Below, piece after piece: positions 1-8,030 of a stretch of 64,000 nt of DNA. Origin of the DNA: Belliella buryatensis (GTDB taxonomy: Bacteria > Bacteroidota > Bacteroidia > Cytophagales > Cyclobacteriaceae); contig NZ_FZOK01000014.1 in the NCBI RefSeq assembly GCF_900188245.1, forward strand, positions 1 to 64,000, written 5' to 3'. The notes below the pieces were generated by a model that saw nothing but the letters and a program-made list of their open reading frames with translations, was not told the DNA's origin and made no database searches. The position numbers and the translations under genes are program-made. Each line of letters opens with the position of its first letter. The first letter of the stretch is position 1.

Positions 1-197
1 GCATAAGCGTTCTTATTTAAAGGTTAAGGTTGAAATTCTTCCTTTAATATATGAAATCTAGCTTATGCCTATTTTTCAAACATAATACCTTTGTGGCTCG
101 ACAAACTGCAATCCGCTATAGCACTAAGACTTGCCAAAATAAACACCAAATAAGGACTGATTTTTAGACAATTGACTTTTGGGGTAACCACTTTGTT

Positions 198-1112
198 TCA
201 AAAAAGAGAAAAAGACAATTTATCTGTCAATAGCTCCAATGCTTTGATAGCTTTGACCGAGTTTCCTTTTTCATTGAGTTCGGGACTCCAGACTGCGATG
301 CTGAACTTGTGCGGCATCACTGCGGCTACACCTCCACCTACACCACTTTTTCCAGGAAGGCCTACTCGGAAGGCAAATTCTCCAGCCTCATCATAAAATC
401 CACAAGTCAACATCAAGGCATTGATCCGGCGAGCATGGCTTTCTGACACAATCTCACGATTGGCAAAAATCGAATAGCCATCATTGGCGAGAAAAGAAAA
501 GGACTTCGCCAAATCCACACAGCTCATCTCCATCGCACAGTGAGAAAAATACACATCCAACACCTCCTCCACATCATTTTCAAAGTTTTGATAAGCCTTC
601 AGAAAGTAACCCAATGCGGTATTCCTTTCAGCATGATTTTGCTCTGATTGCTTGACTTCCGGATTGATTCGGACACAAGTCTTCCCCGCAAGTTCATTGA
701 TGAAATCAGAAATCTGCGCTGTAGGTTTTTCAAACTTGCTACAAAGCGCATCGGTGATGACCAAAGCACCTGCATTGATAAATGGATTACGAGGAATTCC
801 CTTTTCATACTCCAACTGAGCAATGGAATTGAATGGATTACCACTCGGCTCCACATTGACCCTAGCCCAAAGCTTGCTTTTGAAAACATGAAAGACCATC
901 GTCAGCGTATGCACCTTACTAATACTTTGAATAGAAAAAGGCACCTGATAGTCTCCGACCCCAAAAACATTGCCCTCCAAATCCACCAAAGCAATTCCAA
1001 ATTGATCAGGATTGACGCTGGCCAACTCAGGAATATAAGTAGCTACTTTGCCTCGCAAATTCTCTTCTTGTACCTCTTGATATACTTCTTCTATGATTTG
1101 CTGATAATCCAT
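198..1112 (-). CDS. glsA: Glutaminase A
   Basis: Hydrolyses L-glutamine to glutamate and ammonia in the cytoplasm. The 304-residue protein is the usual length for the bacterial serine-dependent glutaminase family, which has a beta-lactamase-like fold. The SxxK catalytic motif is visible as S63-I-S-K66 within QSISKV, and the family segments NPFINAGALV, CAMEMSCVDLA and GLPGKSGVGGG follow in order. The start is the ATG at 1112; the protein begins MDYQQIIEEV, a normal family N-terminus. It is divergent from the PadR gene across 130 bases and has no same-strand neighbour to its left in the window. Family assignment is very secure; physiological role (nitrogen supply or acid resistance) is not shown by the sequence. 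Confidence 0.96.
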   Translation of the reverse strand: MDYQQIIEEVYQEVQEENLRGKVATYIPELASVNPDQFGIALVDLEGNVFGVGDYQVPFSIQSISKVHTLTMVFHVFKSKLWARVNVEPSGNPFNSIAQLEYEKGIPRNPFINAGALVITDALCSKFEKPTAQISDFINELAGKTCVRINPEVKQSEQNHAERNTALGYFLKAYQNFENDVEEVLDVYFSHCAMEMSCVDLAKSFSFLANDGYSIFANREIVSESHARRINALMLTCGFYDEAGEFAFRVGLPGKSGVGGGVAAVMPHKFSIAVWSPELNEKGNSVKAIKALELLTDKLSFSLF

Positions 1113-1210
1113 AATTTCAAAGTGAGAAATTTTTTATGGAGATCAAAATATTTAAGAAGAATGATCTAATTAAAATTATACCCAATTTTCTTATGTATAT
1201 AATTTTTTTA

Positions 1211-1218
1211 TATATTTG
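1211..1218 (+). promoter_or_regulatory. Probable -7 box of the PadR gene
   Basis: TATATTTG fits the Bacteroidota -7 consensus TAnnTTTG and lies 24 bases before the PadR start codon. The upstream -33 TTG is not exact (TTC at 1188-1190 with a 20-base spacer), so the site is moderate. The surroundings are very AT-rich and could also hold the PadR operator, but I could not find a clear ATGT-N-ACAT dyad. Confidence 0.45.
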
Positions 1219-1242
1219 ACTTACTGATGCATCAAAAACGCT

Positions 1243-1587
1243 ATGTCAAACAATAACTTAATCAAAGGAAGCTTACAGACCATCATCCTCAAGTTGCTCG
1301 AGGAAAATGATAGAATGTATGGCTATGAAATAACCCAAAGAGTCAAGGAACTTACCGAAGGCGAAATAAAAATCACCGAAGGTGCCCTCTACCCTGCCCT
1401 CCATAAGCTCGAAGCAGAAGGAATGCTGACTACAGAAATCCAACAAGTGGATAATAGGGTCAGAAAATACTACAGCCTCACCAAGGATGGACAAAAGGAA
1501 GTCAGTGCCAAGATGTCTGAGTTACAAAGCTTCGTCGGTAATCTCCAAAGAATTCTTGATCCTGAGTGGAAGCCGGGATTAGCTTAA
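1243..1587 (+). CDS. PadR family transcriptional regulator
   Basis: A 114-residue single-domain PadR repressor. The winged helix is recognisable from residues 8 to 80: ILKLLEENDRMYGYEI, ITEGALYPALHKLEAEGML and the wing VRKYYSLTKDG. The short C-terminal helix, expected to dimerise, runs from about 85 to 108. PadR proteins usually repress a nearby operon of membrane or efflux genes and often themselves. Here the next genes rightward are a DUF433/PIN-like pair and three small membrane proteins, 113 bases away. In many Bacteroidota and Firmicutes, PadR genes sit directly beside membrane proteins with an N-terminal helical signalling segment; the three at 2272-4315 look like such partners. The effector ligand cannot be read from the sequence. 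Confidence 0.93.
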   Translation: MSNNNLIKGSLQTIILKLLEENDRMYGYEITQRVKELTEGEIKITEGALYPALHKLEAEGMLTTEIQQVDNRVRKYYSLTKDGQKEVSAKMSELQSFVGNLQRILDPEWKPGLA

Positions 1588-1700
1588 GAGACCTCTCGCG
1601 AAGTTATCAAAGGAGAAAAAGTCGTTAAGATGATTTATATGCACTTTAAAAATAATAACAATTAGAAAGCTATAAAATTGATCAATCATAAAACTTAAAC

Positions 1701-1934
1701 ATGGAAAATTTATTAAAAAGAATAACAATCAACCCTGAAATAGCACATGGTAAACCAACCATCAGGAATACAAGATACGCAGTTAGTTTTATACTTGAAT
1801 ATTTAGCTGGGGGTGATACTATAGAAGATATAATAAGGGAGTTTAAAGATTTGGAAAAGGAAGATATTCTAGCTTGTCTGGCCTACGCAGCTCAAACTGT
1901 CAACCTCAAAGATTTTAAGATATCAGCCGCATGA
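1701..1934 (+). CDS. DUF433 domain protein, putative antitoxin
   Basis: A 77-residue protein with the DUF433 pattern: ITINPEIAHGKPTIRNTRY (about 9-27), then a helix ending in LAGGDTIEDIIREF and a final DILACLAYA helix. DUF433 is a small helix-turn-helix-like family that is paired with PIN-like DUF5615 proteins in many bacteria and is regarded as the antitoxin. The next gene, a DUF5615 protein, overlaps it by four bases (ATGA), which is the canonical toxin-antitoxin arrangement and suggests coupled translation. By analogy it would bind and silence the toxin and repress the promoter. The DNA looks more AT-rich than flanking genes. Function is inferred from family and order only. Confidence 0.85.
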   Translation: MENLLKRITINPEIAHGKPTIRNTRYAVSFILEYLAGGDTIEDIIREFKDLEKEDILACLAYAAQTVNLKDFKISAA

Positions 1935-2275
1935 TATTTCTTCTAGACGCAAATATACCTCCCTCATTAGCTGAAGACATCTCAGGTCACGAGGTTATTC
2001 ATGTGAGCTCTTTCCCCAAAGGAACGTCTACAAGTGATCGAGAAATAATTGAATATAGCCACCAAAATAATTGCATCTTAATATCAAAGGATTCTGATTT
2101 TTATGATTCATTTTTAATATCAAAAAAGCCCCCCAAATTAATTCTTGTGAAACTAGGAAATATTCGATTAAGAGAAATAAGAGACTATTTCAGGAAAAAC
2201 TTCAACTTCATTGAACAATTGTTAAATCAACATTCAATAATAATTCTAACACCTGAAAGTATTAAAACTTTATGA
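1931..2275 (+). CDS. DUF5615 PIN-like protein, putative toxin
   Basis: A 114-residue PIN-like protein. It begins MIFLLDANIPPSLA, giving the first acidic metal ligand at D6. A second acidic cluster lies at D36/E38, and the ISKDSDF motif supplies D54 and D56, as expected for DUF5615 (PIN superfamily) nucleases. It is therefore probably a metal-dependent RNase toxin partnered by the upstream DUF433 protein. The start overlaps the antitoxin by four bases. Its own stop (TGA at 2273-2275) lies inside ATGATG, where the next membrane-protein gene begins, so toxin translation is also coupled to that gene. That second coupling is unusual for a simple addiction module. Catalytic activity is inferred from retained acidic residues, not shown. 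Confidence 0.84.
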   Translation: MIFLLDANIPPSLAEDISGHEVIHVSSFPKGTSTSDREIIEYSHQNNCILISKDSDFYDSFLISKKPPKLILVKLGNIRLREIRDYFRKNFNFIEQLLNQHSIIILTPESIKTL

Positions 2276-2958
2276 TGCGTCAACTTACAGAAATAGAATT
2301 ACAGGAAATAAGGAGAAGTATTATGCGGAAAGAAATTTCCTCAGCAGAGATTCTTATGGAGATCTATGACCATTACATCAGCCATTTGCAGGAGTTTTCT
2401 GAAGAGGAATTCAATGAACAACTTGTTGAATTAGACCAAAAATTCACATATGGATATTGCCATGCCTTGCAATTTAGATTCAATAAAAAAGCTAAGGAGG
2501 ATATTCACCAAACTCAATGGGTGGTAATTAGAAAATATTTCTGTGCTTCGAGATGGCTGTACCTAGTGGGGATTTTGGTGTTAGTTTTTTACGTAGCTAC
2601 TCAAGCTAGAACTGAAAAAGAATTGGGAATCCTTTTGTTATCTCCCATGATGCTTTTGCTTTTAGCAAATATGGCCTTTGGCTATCAAAACATTAAAAAG
2701 CTCAGACCCATCAAGAAAACCTTTAAAGATATTGGCATTCCGATCAATTCTTCTTTGGCACTACCAATCACTGAGCGAATGTATTTCCCTATTTTGATGG
2801 CGCAACTTTTTGTTTATGTTCCAAAATTAATTTTCTCCCAAATTGACTTATCACCCTTTTTACCTGCAGGAGCAGCCGCTATCACAGTCTTGCTCACACT
2901 TTATACCGTCTCTTTATTAGAAGTCTGGAAAATCAAATCAAAAACGGCATTGGTATGA
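2272..2958 (+). CDS. PadR-associated-type membrane protein, copy 1
   Basis: A 228-residue protein I cannot name. Residues 1-80 are a charged helical region with LTEIELQEIR and EILMEIYDHYISHLQE, followed by about four predicted transmembrane segments (about 95-112, 121-140, 168-188 and 195-215). The N-terminal pattern, a short helix followed by EI(Y/L)DH, recurs in the next two genes, so the three are tandem paralogues. The pattern resembles the HAAS-like helical segment of PadR-linked membrane proteins. Start is ATG 2272 (or the in-frame ATG 2275), overlapping the toxin stop. Likely role: membrane partner of the PadR regulator at 1243; this is inference. Confidence 0.75.
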   Translation: MMRQLTEIELQEIRRSIMRKEISSAEILMEIYDHYISHLQEFSEEEFNEQLVELDQKFTYGYCHALQFRFNKKAKEDIHQTQWVVIRKYFCASRWLYLVGILVLVFYVATQARTEKELGILLLSPMMLLLLANMAFGYQNIKKLRPIKKTFKDIGIPINSSLALPITERMYFPILMAQLFVYVPKLIFSQIDLSPFLPAGAAAITVLLTLYTVSLLEVWKIKSKTALV

Positions 2959-3629
2959 GAACCCTCACTGACATAGAAATCCAAATCATCAAAGACCGAC
3001 TAGATCGCTGTTTGATTGCTTATGTAGAAATATATGATGAGCTCTTGGATCATTATATCACAGCTTTGGAGCAAACACCTGAGGAAGAGTTTGATCGTAA
3101 AAAAAATGCCTTAGATTATGAGTTTTCATGGTCTATCATCAAGCAAATGGAAAAGGACCTGCAAAAGGTTGCTTGGCGAGAATTGATGAATACAGCGAAA
3201 TCAAGTTATAAGGTTTGGACTTTGAGCTGGAAGAAAATTGGTGTTTTGATGCTTACTTCACTGATTCTAATTCCGATTTTTCACTTTGCTGGAGAAGAGT
3301 TTTATTACGTTGCAGCAATGATGTTTTTTGTAATATTGATAGGTTCAGCCATTTATTACAACAGAAAAAAATATGGATTCACGCTATCCATTTCTCCGGG
3401 CAAACATCAACCTAAACACATCATGGCAGCAATGTTCTTCGGTTCTCAAGGATTAGTATTTGGGGTGATCAACTTATTTGCACAATTACTCCCTAAGTTT
3501 CTACAAAACACTCCTTATGAAAATTTCACTCCAATACTTTTTCTCTTTTTGGGAACACTACTCTTAGCATTTTCTTGGGTAGTATTTACTTCCATCAATC
3601 TAAAAACCTTCAAGCTGATCAAATCATGA
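2955..3629 (+). CDS. PadR-associated-type membrane protein, copy 2
   Basis: A 224-residue paralogue of the preceding protein. The N-terminus reads MRTLTDIEIQIIKDRLDR, then EIYDELLDHYITALE at about 26-40, matching the EIYDHY segment of copy 1. After a helical linker there are about four hydrophobic membrane segments (roughly 92-110, 114-132, 155-178, 190-213). It overlaps copy 1 by four bases (ATGA at 2955) and copy 3 by four (3626-3629). No catalytic motif is visible. Function unknown; probably a subunit or variant of the same membrane complex as its neighbours. Confidence 0.74.
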   Translation: MRTLTDIEIQIIKDRLDRCLIAYVEIYDELLDHYITALEQTPEEEFDRKKNALDYEFSWSIIKQMEKDLQKVAWRELMNTAKSSYKVWTLSWKKIGVLMLTSLILIPIFHFAGEEFYYVAAMMFFVILIGSAIYYNRKKYGFTLSISPGKHQPKHIMAAMFFGSQGLVFGVINLFAQLLPKFLQNTPYENFTPILFLFLGTLLLAFSWVVFTSINLKTFKLIKS

Positions 3630-4315
3630 AGTTAGATAAAGACCAAATCGACCAACTCAAAAAGCTGATCTCCTACAAAGGTTATCCACAAGTGGATGTG
3701 CAATATGAAATCTTAGATCACGTCGCTTGCAAGGTGGAAGTACTAATGGAGGAAAACCCACAGCTCAGCCTGCCTGATGCTTTTCGAAAAGTCCATGCCT
3801 CTTTTGGGGTTTTTGGGTTTGCGGAATTAGAAGGGTCTTATGTGAAGATGATATCAAAAAGGATGACTAGATATTATTGGGAGGAGTTAAGAAACTTGTT
3901 TACCAGCCTAAGGATTATTTTCCCAATTTCAATTTTGGCTATTTTATTTCAGACATCAAGCTGGTTTCAGAATTCCAAATCTTGGATATTGATGCTGATT
4001 GGTTTTGTTCTAGTTTCATTCTTGGTAATTGCGATACGTTATTGGAGTAAACATAAGAGGTATAAGCATTATGCATCCTATATGGCTTCGAATAATGTCT
4101 ATGCCGTGATCAATTTCGGAATCATCACCTGCTCACAAAGTTGGAATTTTGTTTATCGAAATAATTCAACTCCCGATGGGATTTTTCCATTGATCTTTAA
4201 GGGAGTAATTTTACTATGCCTTTGTATGCTTTTTGTTAGTATTTTCATTCTTCCGAGGGTTTTAGAGCGAAGTATGGCTGATACAGAAGCTTTGATTCAG
4301 GTCTATGGAGAGTGA
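3626..4315 (+). CDS. PadR-associated-type membrane protein, copy 3
   Basis: A 229-residue protein of the same type, beginning MKLDKDQIDQLKKLISYKG, then VQYEILDHVACKVEVLME (about 27-44), the most canonical form of the family's EI-DH segment. Four or so membrane segments follow from residue 95 to 220. I chose the ATG at 3626 because it forms the ATGA overlap with copy 2; a longer in-frame extension to 3575 would lie wholly inside the preceding gene. It ends the overlapping gene string. Proteins with this N-terminal pattern are common next to PadR genes in Bacteroidota but remain uncharacterised as far as I know. Confidence 0.76.
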   Translation: MKLDKDQIDQLKKLISYKGYPQVDVQYEILDHVACKVEVLMEENPQLSLPDAFRKVHASFGVFGFAELEGSYVKMISKRMTRYYWEELRNLFTSLRIIFPISILAILFQTSSWFQNSKSWILMLIGFVLVSFLVIAIRYWSKHKRYKHYASYMASNNVYAVINFGIITCSQSWNFVYRNNSTPDGIFPLIFKGVILLCLCMLFVSIFILPRVLERSMADTEALIQVYGE

Positions 4316-4437
4316 TGATATACTGAGACCACCTACCAAGCACACTCAGATCCTGTCGTTCACACCTACTCTCAACAGGTTAAACCCTTTGTTAAGACAT
4401 AAGCCAGCCCTACGTAGCTTACCCCCTGTGCCAGCGA

Positions 4438-4463
4438 CCCGTCCGACCGGGCATCCGGGCGGG
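4438..4463. repeat. GC-rich inverted repeat
   Basis: CCCGTCCG (4438-4445) pairs with CGGGCGGG (4456-4463) with one G-T pair and a ten-base loop. No T tract follows, so it is not a classic terminator. Its composition contrasts sharply with the AT-rich genome and suggests a REP-like intergenic element. Confidence 0.5.
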
Positions 4464-4530
4464 CAGGACCAACATCTTACCAATGGATTTCAACCCACGG
4501 AATCGGAATTCAAAACAGCACCTCCCAAAA

Positions 4531-4543
4531 GTCCCATAGGGAC
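4531..4543. repeat. Short palindrome GTCCC-ATA-GGGAC
   Basis: A perfect five-base stem with three-base loop; outer TCCC (4523-4526) and GGGA (4546-4549) can extend it imperfectly. Similar GTCCC/GGGAC palindromes are common in Bacteroidota intergenic repeats (from memory). Function unknown. Confidence 0.4.
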
Positions 4544-4676
4544 GAGGGATATACCTTTTCTTAAAACAGCAAAAATGAAATGATAATTTAATTGGAAAGC
4601 AAAAAGAGGAAAAAGAACAAATCATTAAATCTTAGGGACTTTCGTCTATCAACAAGATGAAACCAAATTTTATTCC

Positions 4677-4684
4677 TACATTTG
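4677..4684 (+). promoter_or_regulatory. Probable -7 box of typA
   Basis: TACATTTG matches TAnnTTTG and lies 20 bases before the typA ATG, which would give a short leader. I see no exact TTG at the expected -33 position. Confidence 0.5.
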
Positions 4685-4704
4685 CACCCTAATTCAATTT
4701 TACA

Positions 4705-6510
4705 ATGCAAAATATTCGGAATATCGCGATTATCGCACACGTTGACCACGGTAAGACCACCCTCGTGGACAAAATTATCCATGCCTCCAAAATCTTTCGT
4801 GAAAACCAACAGTTTGACGACTTAATCCTGGATAACAATGACTTGGAAAGAGAAAGAGGGATTACAATCTTATCCAAAAACGTATCCGTAAGATATAAAG
4901 ATCACAAAATCAATATTATAGACACCCCAGGTCACGCAGACTTTGGTGGTGAAGTAGAAAGAGTATTGAAAATGGCAGATGGGGTAATCTTATTGGTAGA
5001 TGCTTTTGAAGGCCCAATGCCACAGACCAGATTCGTTCTGGGCAAAGCCCTAGCGCTTGGCTTGACTCCTATCGTAGTAGTCAACAAAGTTGATAAAGAA
5101 AACTGTAGACCTGACGAAGTTCAGGAATCTGTTTTTGAATTGATGTTCAACTTGGATGCTACAGAAGAGCAGTTGGAATTCCAGACACTTTATGGTTCTG
5201 CAAAAAATAACTGGATGGGTCCTGATTGGAAAACACAAACAGATTCTATCCTTCCACTTTTAGATGCTATCTTGGATCACATTCCTGCACCAAAAATTGA
5301 TGAGGGAACACTTCAAATGCAGATCACTTCCCTAGATTACTCCAACTTCGTTGGCCGTATTGCTATCGGAAGAGTAAAAAGAGGAACCATCAAAGAAGGT
5401 GCGCAATTGACTTTGTGTAAAGCTGATGGTGTGTTCAAAAAAGTTAAAGTAAAAGAACTTCATGTTTTTGAAGGACTTGGCAAAGTTAAAGTTGCTGAAG
5501 TAGTTGCTGGTGATATCTGTGCAGTGACTGGAATTGAAGATTTTGAAATCGGGGACACCTTAGCTGATCTTGAAAATCCAGAAGCACTACCAAGAATCGC
5601 CATCGATGAGCCTACCATGAATATGCTATTCACCATCAACAACTCTCCTTTCTTCGGTAAAGAAGGGAAATTTGTGACTTCACGTCACTTGAGAGATAGA
5701 TTGATGAAGGAAATGGAGAAAAACTTGGCTCTGAGAGTCGAATCTACAGACTCTGAAGATAAATTTTTGGTCTATGGTCGCGGTATCCTTCACTTGTCAG
5801 TCTTGATTGAGACCATGAGAAGAGAAGGTTACGAACTTCAAGTAGGTCAGCCACAAGTAATCTTCAAAGAGATCGATGGTGTTAAAAATGAACCAATTGA
5901 GGTATTAGTAGTAGATGTTCCTGAGACTACTGCTGGAAAAGTGATTGAGCTAGCTACACAGAGAAAAGGTGAACTCCTTGTCATGGAACCAAAAGGCGAT
6001 CTTCAACACCTTGAGTTCAGAATCCCATCAAGAGGACTAATCGGCTTGAGAAACAACGTCTTGACTGCTACTCAAGGTGAAGCAATTATGAACCATAGAT
6101 TCTCTGCTTACGAGCCATTCAAGGGGAATATCCCTGAAAGAAATAATGGCTCTTTGATTTCCATGGAAGCAGGCCCATGTACTGCTTATGCAATTGACAA
6201 GCTACAAGACAGAGGTACTTTCTTCATAGAGCCAGGAGACGAACTCTATACAGGTCAGGTGATCGGCGAAAACTCCCGTGACAATGATATCGTAGTCAAT
6301 GTTCAAAAAGGCAAGAAATTGACCAACATGCGTGCTTCAGGTTCTGACGACAACACCAGAATCGCCCCTCCAAAGAAATTCTCCTTGGAAGAAGCCATGG
6401 AATACATCCAGAAAGATGAATACCTAGAAATCACGCCTAAGTCTATCCGAATGAGAAAAATCTATTTGGACGAGAACGAAAGAGCTAGAATGGCGAAGAA
6501 AGATTCATAA
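4705..6510 (+). CDS. typA: Ribosome-associated GTPase TypA/BipA
   Basis: A translational GTPase of the EF-G-like class that binds the 70S ribosome and supports ribosome assembly and stress growth. The 601 residues match the family's usual 600-615. G motifs are visible: [10 protein letters not shown] (about 10-19), RERGITI (about 50-56), DTPGHADF (about 73-80) and NKVDKE (about 128-133). Domain II follows from about 200, then EF-G III/V-like domains and the BipA-specific C-terminal domain with [10 protein letters not shown] and the late [12 protein letters not shown] tail. The start ATG directly precedes the GTPase fold. It is monocistronic here, with a -7 box upstream and a strong terminator downstream. 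Confidence 0.98.
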   Translation: MQNIRNIAIIAHVDHGKTTLVDKIIHASKIFRENQQFDDLILDNNDLERERGITILSKNVSVRYKDHKINIIDTPGHADFGGEVERVLKMADGVILLVDAFEGPMPQTRFVLGKALALGLTPIVVVNKVDKENCRPDEVQESVFELMFNLDATEEQLEFQTLYGSAKNNWMGPDWKTQTDSILPLLDAILDHIPAPKIDEGTLQMQITSLDYSNFVGRIAIGRVKRGTIKEGAQLTLCKADGVFKKVKVKELHVFEGLGKVKVAEVVAGDICAVTGIEDFEIGDTLADLENPEALPRIAIDEPTMNMLFTINNSPFFGKEGKFVTSRHLRDRLMKEMEKNLALRVESTDSEDKFLVYGRGILHLSVLIETMRREGYELQVGQPQVIFKEIDGVKNEPIEVLVVDVPETTAGKVIELATQRKGELLVMEPKGDLQHLEFRIPSRGLIGLRNNVLTATQGEAIMNHRFSAYEPFKGNIPERNNGSLISMEAGPCTAYAIDKLQDRGTFFIEPGDELYTGQVIGENSRDNDIVVNVQKGKKLTNMRASGSDDNTRIAPPKKFSLEEAMEYIQKDEYLEITPKSIRMRKIYLDENERARMAKKDS

Positions 6511-6545
6511 GTGTAAAAAGTATAATGTACCAAGTACAAAGATGG

Positions 6546-6581
6546 CCCCAGAAGTTGAAAGACTTTTGGGGTCTTTTTTTT
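6546..6581 (+). terminator. Rho-independent terminator of typA
   Basis: CCCCAGAAGT (6546-6555) and ACTTTTGGGG (6562-6571) form a ten-pair stem (one G-T) with loop TGAAAG, followed by TC and eight T residues. It lies 36 bases after the typA stop. Confidence 0.88.
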
Positions 6582-6648
6582 GACCTATGTATTCCTATGG
6601 CTATCGGAATCAAAAAACCTCGAAGATTCTTTATTTTATTAGGAGACC

Positions 6649-6681
6649 AGACCTGTCAGGTTTTGAAAACCTGACAGGTCT
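6649..6681. repeat. Perfect 16-base inverted repeat
   Basis: AGACCTGTCAGGTTTT (6649-6664) is exactly mirrored by AAAACCTGACAGGTCT (6666-6681) around a single G. It lies between convergent typA and the DUF4221 gene. It could act as a bidirectional terminator, but the near-absent loop and sequence look more like the dispersed CCTGACAGG palindromes found between genes in Bacteroidota. Confidence 0.7.
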
Positions 6682-6782
6682 TATCAAATAACCATGGTTA
6701 TCATTTTATTCGTTACCAAACAACAATAGTATTGTTTTATAAACAACACTATTAAACCTCACTTAGCAATACATTTATAAAA

Positions 6783-7961
6783 TCATCTAAATTCTAAAAC
6801 ATCATATACTACTTCATCTTCATTGAGTCCCTCGTAAAAAGGATTGGTTCGGGATAGGTAAAGCCCTTTTTCACCAACGAAGGACTTATACGGATAATGG
6901 ATTTTGCCAGGGAATCGCTTTTCAGTCAAAATATTAAAGTCCTTATCCAAGACGATGATACTGAAATCATTTTTCAAATGAGGAAATTGATCTTCTGAAT
7001 CAGATTCGTCCATGTCACGTCCGATATTGACAAATCGATAATACACTTCTCGGTAGGGGTCATGAAAAATGTAGGAATAGGTCGTTTGAGAAACACGTTC
7101 TTGAACTTGAATATCTTTGGGCAGATTACTACCTGAGGTGAATTTTAAAGGCTTGGCAAATTCACTCTTGGCATTGACTGATTTAATCAAATCCATATTT
7201 TCATCATAAACTAAAATTGAGTCCATACCAGCCCAAGCATAAACCCATTGATTACTTTGTTTGATTCTTGAATAATTACCCATGTCCATCGGCCAAGTCT
7301 TACCTCTATAATAATCCGGCATTCGAAAATGATCTAAAACTTGGACCTCATTACTTTCCAAATCTACCAAAACAGCTGGCCTAAACTCTTCCATAGCTTC
7401 GGAAGAACTTAAAAAACCATTTAATGTCATATCTGAAAAGTACAATTTACCGTCGTCATAAAGAGTCGGATTGGTTGACCTAGAATAATGGTTGACCATA
7501 CTTTTCATCATGGCTTGTGGGCTACTTCTATCTATTTTTTGCGGACTGTATTGCGTCACAATCTCTCCTTCACCATTGATCAATGTAATACTGTTCAATA
7601 ACATCTGCCTAAACAAAAAAATCGAATCTGCATTGTGATACCAAAATCCATATAAAGCAGGAATTGGATATTTTTCATCTTTCTGAATAGCCGTTCTTTT
7701 TAATCTTTCACCAGATGCCAAATCATAAAAATCAAAAGAGAAATTAACCTTGTTCATCACCAGCAATAGATCCTTTTCTCCTTCTTGGATTACCTGAAAC
7801 TCTGGAAAATTAAAATCAGACAAAGAGTCAATCTCTAGCTTGACTTGTCCAACCTCGGTGAAATCATTCGTGTAAGCTCGCTTTTCTGAATTAGCTCCTT
7901 TTTCTGAACAAGAAATTAAAATAACAAAAACGAAAGCAAATAGCGGTAAGTGACTTTTCAT
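6783..7961 (-). CDS. DUF4221 family propeller lipoprotein
   Basis: A 392-residue protein probably anchored to a membrane by lipid. From the ATG at 7961 the N-terminus is MKSHLPLFAFVFVILISC, a signal peptide with lipobox LISC; a longer form would need a TTG at 7988. The mature part has repeated beta-strand segments with aromatic and acidic turns, typical of the six-bladed-propeller DUF4221 family, which is common in Bacteroidota and of unknown function. It is the last of three leftward genes (9485 to 6783) with gaps of 105 and 69 bases, so co-transcription with the PH-like proteins is possible. No enzymatic motif is visible. Confidence 0.78.
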   Translation of the reverse strand: MKSHLPLFAFVFVILISCSEKGANSEKRAYTNDFTEVGQVKLEIDSLSDFNFPEFQVIQEGEKDLLLVMNKVNFSFDFYDLASGERLKRTAIQKDEKYPIPALYGFWYHNADSIFLFRQMLLNSITLINGEGEIVTQYSPQKIDRSSPQAMMKSMVNHYSRSTNPTLYDDGKLYFSDMTLNGFLSSSEAMEEFRPAVLVDLESNEVQVLDHFRMPDYYRGKTWPMDMGNYSRIKQSNQWVYAWAGMDSILVYDENMDLIKSVNAKSEFAKPLKFTSGSNLPKDIQVQERVSQTTYSYIFHDPYREVYYRFVNIGRDMDESDSEDQFPHLKNDFSIIVLDKDFNILTEKRFPGKIHYPYKSFVGEKGLYLSRTNPFYEGLNEDEVVYDVLEFR

Positions 7962-8030
7962 GAACTTGTTGATTAGAGATACAATCAACTAAGTTACTGT
8001 TTTAAGAATAAAAAACAACTATCTATTTCT

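Larger units (their letters stand above)
4316..4704. other. Gene-free stretch with GC-rich hairpins
   Basis: This 389-base interval holds no convincing gene. It is visibly richer in G and C than its surroundings in its middle part and contains two inverted repeats (4438-4463 and 4531-4543, listed separately), then an AT-rich tail carrying the typA promoter. It may be the remnant of a dispersed intergenic repeat. Confidence 0.55.

Noticed and set aside
86-93. TACCTTTG near the left edge, resembling a -7 box on the plus strand
   Set aside because: No rightward gene follows before glsA's antisense end and no -33 TTG is at the right distance.
648-1169. 173-codon frame antisense to glsA
   Set aside because: It lies within and opposite a certain gene; its protein shows no domain.
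4305-4583. Open frame of 92 codons after the third membrane protein
   Set aside because: It spans the GC-rich hairpin, has proline-rich low-complexity composition, no family pattern, and starts inside the preceding gene.
6649-6681. Calling the 33-base palindrome the typA terminator
   Set aside because: A conventional terminator with a T tract already exists at 6546-6581; this palindrome has almost no loop.
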